Assembly: GCA_964491785.1 (NCBI GenBank)
Contig: CAZBGS010000005.1
Span: 1-64,000 of the forward strand
DNA from: RZZS01 sp964491785
GTDB lineage: Bacteria > Pseudomonadota > Alphaproteobacteria > Micavibrionales > Micavibrionaceae
DNA: 64,000 bases
Reading direction: 5' to 3'
Below, piece after piece: positions 62,307 to 64,000 of the stretch (within the stretch, counting starts at the first letter, position 1; every line of letters begins with the position of its first letter). Both the position numbers and the translations under genes were made by a program. Under the pieces are notes generated by a model. That model was not told the DNA's origin, did no database searches, and worked only from the letters and a program-made list of their open reading frames with translations.

Positions 62307-63344
62307 TTAAGACTCGTCGTAGCGGATGAGATTTTTGAATATCTTTCCCGCGATAGACAAAAGATCCTCCGGCATCAAAGCTTCAAAAAACATTTCCTCG
62401 CCATTTGCCGGATGGATAAAATCAATTCGCACCGCATGCAGCATCTGCCTTGGAAAGCTTAGTAACGATTCAGCAAGATCTTCCGGCATGCCCGCCTTCC
62501 TGATCGCCGCCCTGACCGCAGTCGGCTGAGGTGAATAGACTGGGTCGCCGATCAGAGGGTGCCTGACAGCTTCCATATGAACTCGGATCTGATGGGTTCT
62601 ACCGGTCTCCAGCCTGCACTCCACCAGCGAGAAATATTCGCCGCATCTGTCCGCCACCCGGTAATTCGTCACTGCCCTCCTGCCACCTTTGGGAACGACC
62701 GCCATCCTCTGCCTGTTGACCCTGTGCCTGCCAATCGGCATATCGACGGTGCCCGCAGGCGGAGAGGGGACTCCCAGGACTACGGCCAGATATGTGCGCC
62801 CCAGGCTTCTATCCTCAAGCTGGGCGGCCAGTGCGCGATGCGCCCTGTCGGTTTTAGCCGCGACCATCAGTCCGCTGGTATCCTTATCCAAACGGTGGAC
62901 TATACCCGGCCTCGCCACCCCGCCAATGCCGGAAAGCTGTCCCCGGCAGTGATGCAGCAATGCATTCACTAGAGTGCCTCTCCAGTTTCCCGCCCCCGGA
63001 TGCACTACCAGACCGGCAGGCTTGTTTATCACCAGCAGGTGCTCATCTTCATAAACGATATCAAGGGGAATATCCTCAGGCTCTATCGACATATCCTCCG
63101 GAGGAGGCATTACCAGCGTTATCTGCCTTCCCGCGGCAATTTTCGCAGAAGGATCGCCAGCCAGTACCCCGTCAATTTCAACGTGCCCCCTTTCAATGAG
63201 GGTTTTCAGATAAGACCGCGATCTGCCCGCGCACAACTCCGCCAGCAACTTGTCGAGCCTGTGCCCTCCAAATTCCGCCGCGACTGTAAACTCCAGAAAC
63301 TCGCCTTCTACTTCATCTTCAAAAATGCACTTGCCGCTATTCAT
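62307..63344 (-). CDS. rluD: 23S rRNA pseudouridine synthase, RluD family
   Basis: The 345-residue enzyme has an N-terminal S4 domain (about 20-80: HRLDKLLAELCAGRSRSYLKTLIERGHV) and the RluA-type catalytic domain with HRLDKDTSGL carrying the catalytic Asp. The TGRTHQIRVHM segment matches the family. I start at the ATG at 63342-63344; the longer frame lies inside the upstream gene. It overlaps the end of the 63337-64000 gene by eight bases, so the two are coupled. Confidence 0.92.
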   Translation of the reverse strand: MNSGKCIFEDEVEGEFLEFTVAAEFGGHRLDKLLAELCAGRSRSYLKTLIERGHVEIDGVLAGDPSAKIAAGRQITLVMPPPEDMSIEPEDIPLDIVYEDEHLLVINKPAGLVVHPGAGNWRGTLVNALLHHCRGQLSGIGGVARPGIVHRLDKDTSGLMVAAKTDRAHRALAAQLEDRSLGRTYLAVVLGVPSPPAGTVDMPIGRHRVNRQRMAVVPKGGRRAVTNYRVADRCGEYFSLVECRLETGRTHQIRVHMEAVRHPLIGDPVYSPQPTAVRAAIRKAGMPEDLAESLLSFPRQMLHAVRIDFIHPANGEEMFFEALMPEDLLSIAGKIFKNLIRYDES

Positions 63345-64000
63345 TATATCTGCGCCTTGGAATGCATGGATCGCGGTAAGGATCAAGCGAGGGAGCAAAA
63401 ATAATCCAGCCGTCATCCGTACGGTAATTATATGGATTATCCTCGTTGTCGGCCTTGAAGCTCTGACGCGCATAGCCGATTATCATGCGATGTTGCTTGT
63501 TATTGAGCTTTAGCTCGCGCATCCTGACGGATTTTCCTTCCAGATAAGGTTCATCCTGTATGATTACGCCGCGGGGAGTAAGGGTAAGCAGACGCACCAT
63601 TTCCGGACGATCCTTGCCGTCATCCGAAATCGTGACAGTCTCCAGACCGGCGACAATCCTTCCATCCTTATAACCGATTACTTCCCTGCCGCTGACCTCA
63701 TAATTTCTCACCGCCACAAACCTTTCCCATTGGGCGTCACCACTCTCGGTCTCGACTCTCATGACCCATGCCGATTGCTTGTAATCGCTCTCAAGTGGCT
63801 CCACATCCCCGATCACAACGAAATCGCCATCAGTAACCGGCGCCACTGCCCGGAAGCTGGCAGACAGTCCTCTGAGATACTGCTCGCTCCATGCAAGTCG
63901 TCCTTTTTCGTCCACCGCAACGATGAAGCCGGAGCGGCGGTATGAATCCACGTCAAAACTTCCTACAGCTATATAATAAGGGATGCCGCTCTCGTCATAA
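63337..64000 (-). CDS. Partial gene, probable beta-propeller-like protein; 5' end beyond the window
   Basis: The open frame continues to base 64000 with no stop, so the start lies outside the window. The 220 visible residues show repeated blade-like units (GFIVAVDEKGRLAWSEQYL, SAWVMRVETESGDAQWERF), as in PQQ- or kelch-like beta-propellers, often secreted. Its stop overlaps the rluD start by eight bases. The role is unknown. Confidence 0.65.
   Translation of the reverse strand, partial: YDESGIPYYIAVGSFDVDSYRRSGFIVAVDEKGRLAWSEQYLRGLSASFRAVAPVTDGDFVVIGDVEPLESDYKQSAWVMRVETESGDAQWERFVAVRNYEVSGREVIGYKDGRIVAGLETVTISDDGKDRPEMVRLLTLTPRGVIIQDEPYLEGKSVRMRELKLNNKQHRMIIGYARQSFKADNEDNPYNYRTDDGWIIFAPSLDPYRDPCIPRRRYNE

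Noticed and set aside
1..64000. CRISPR arrays, rRNA genes and transposase or integrase genes
   Set aside because: None was seen on either strand by reading; no array-like repeats with unique spacers and no IS features.

Overview
The window looks like a chromosomal segment of an uncultured alphaproteobacterium. The gene neighbourhoods pyrB-plsY-dprA-topA, map-radC and uvrC near pgsA with a bactofilin are familiar from that class. The repeated use of ECF sigma factors and a pilin-like protein type recall Micavibrio-like lineages. This placement is an inference from gene content and order only. An oxygen-independent ribonucleotide reductase (nrdD/nrdG) points to at least facultatively anaerobic growth. 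Nearly every gene has a bacterial start with a recognisable ribosome binding site; no transposase, integrase, CRISPR array or rRNA was seen. One tRNA gene (Leu, anticodon TAA) is present.

Layout. Positions 47-2942 hold a minus-strand accessory group: a short lipoprotein, two Sel1-repeat secreted proteins and an unknown basic protein. Positions 3032-4701 are an ECF sigma operon with a small membrane protein, a Spy/ZraP-like metal-responsive periplasmic protein and an EF-hand protein. A lipoprotein with an AMIN-like end and a WecA-type initiating phosphoglycosyl transferase follow. Positions 7057-11034 contain an unusual sigma-domain/transmembrane/pilin-like fusion, then an ECF sigma factor coupled to a YfbK-type VWA protein. 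A P-type ATPase, mnmC and an M3 oligopeptidase lead to a small AT-rich cassette (18600-20944). That cassette is an XRE regulator plus an EgtD-like methyltransferase, bracketed by two related hairpin elements.

Positions 22014-36998 are a surface polysaccharide locus: a three-part kinase fusion, a flippase, two methyltransferases, an asparagine-synthase-like amidotransferase, three GT4 glycosyltransferases, and gmd/fcl for GDP-fucose. It is interrupted by a LprI-like protein and a frameshifted metalloprotease. A CheD-like protein that has lost its catalytic cysteine lies just beyond. nrdD has two NrdR-box-like sites exactly 32 bp apart upstream.

Positions 41091-64000 are mostly housekeeping: ctlX-like hydrolase, topA, dprA, plsY, pyrB, a complete pabB-pabA-pabC folate operon, a PiT-like transporter, pgsA, bactofilin, uvrC, a pentapeptide protein, tRNA-Leu, a DASS anion symporter, a CinA-type protein, map, radC and rluD. 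The last gene runs off the right edge. The observations most worth following are the sigma/pilin fusion, the hairpin-bounded regulator-methyltransferase cassette, the inactive CheD, the triple-domain kinase and the frameshifted metalloprotease.
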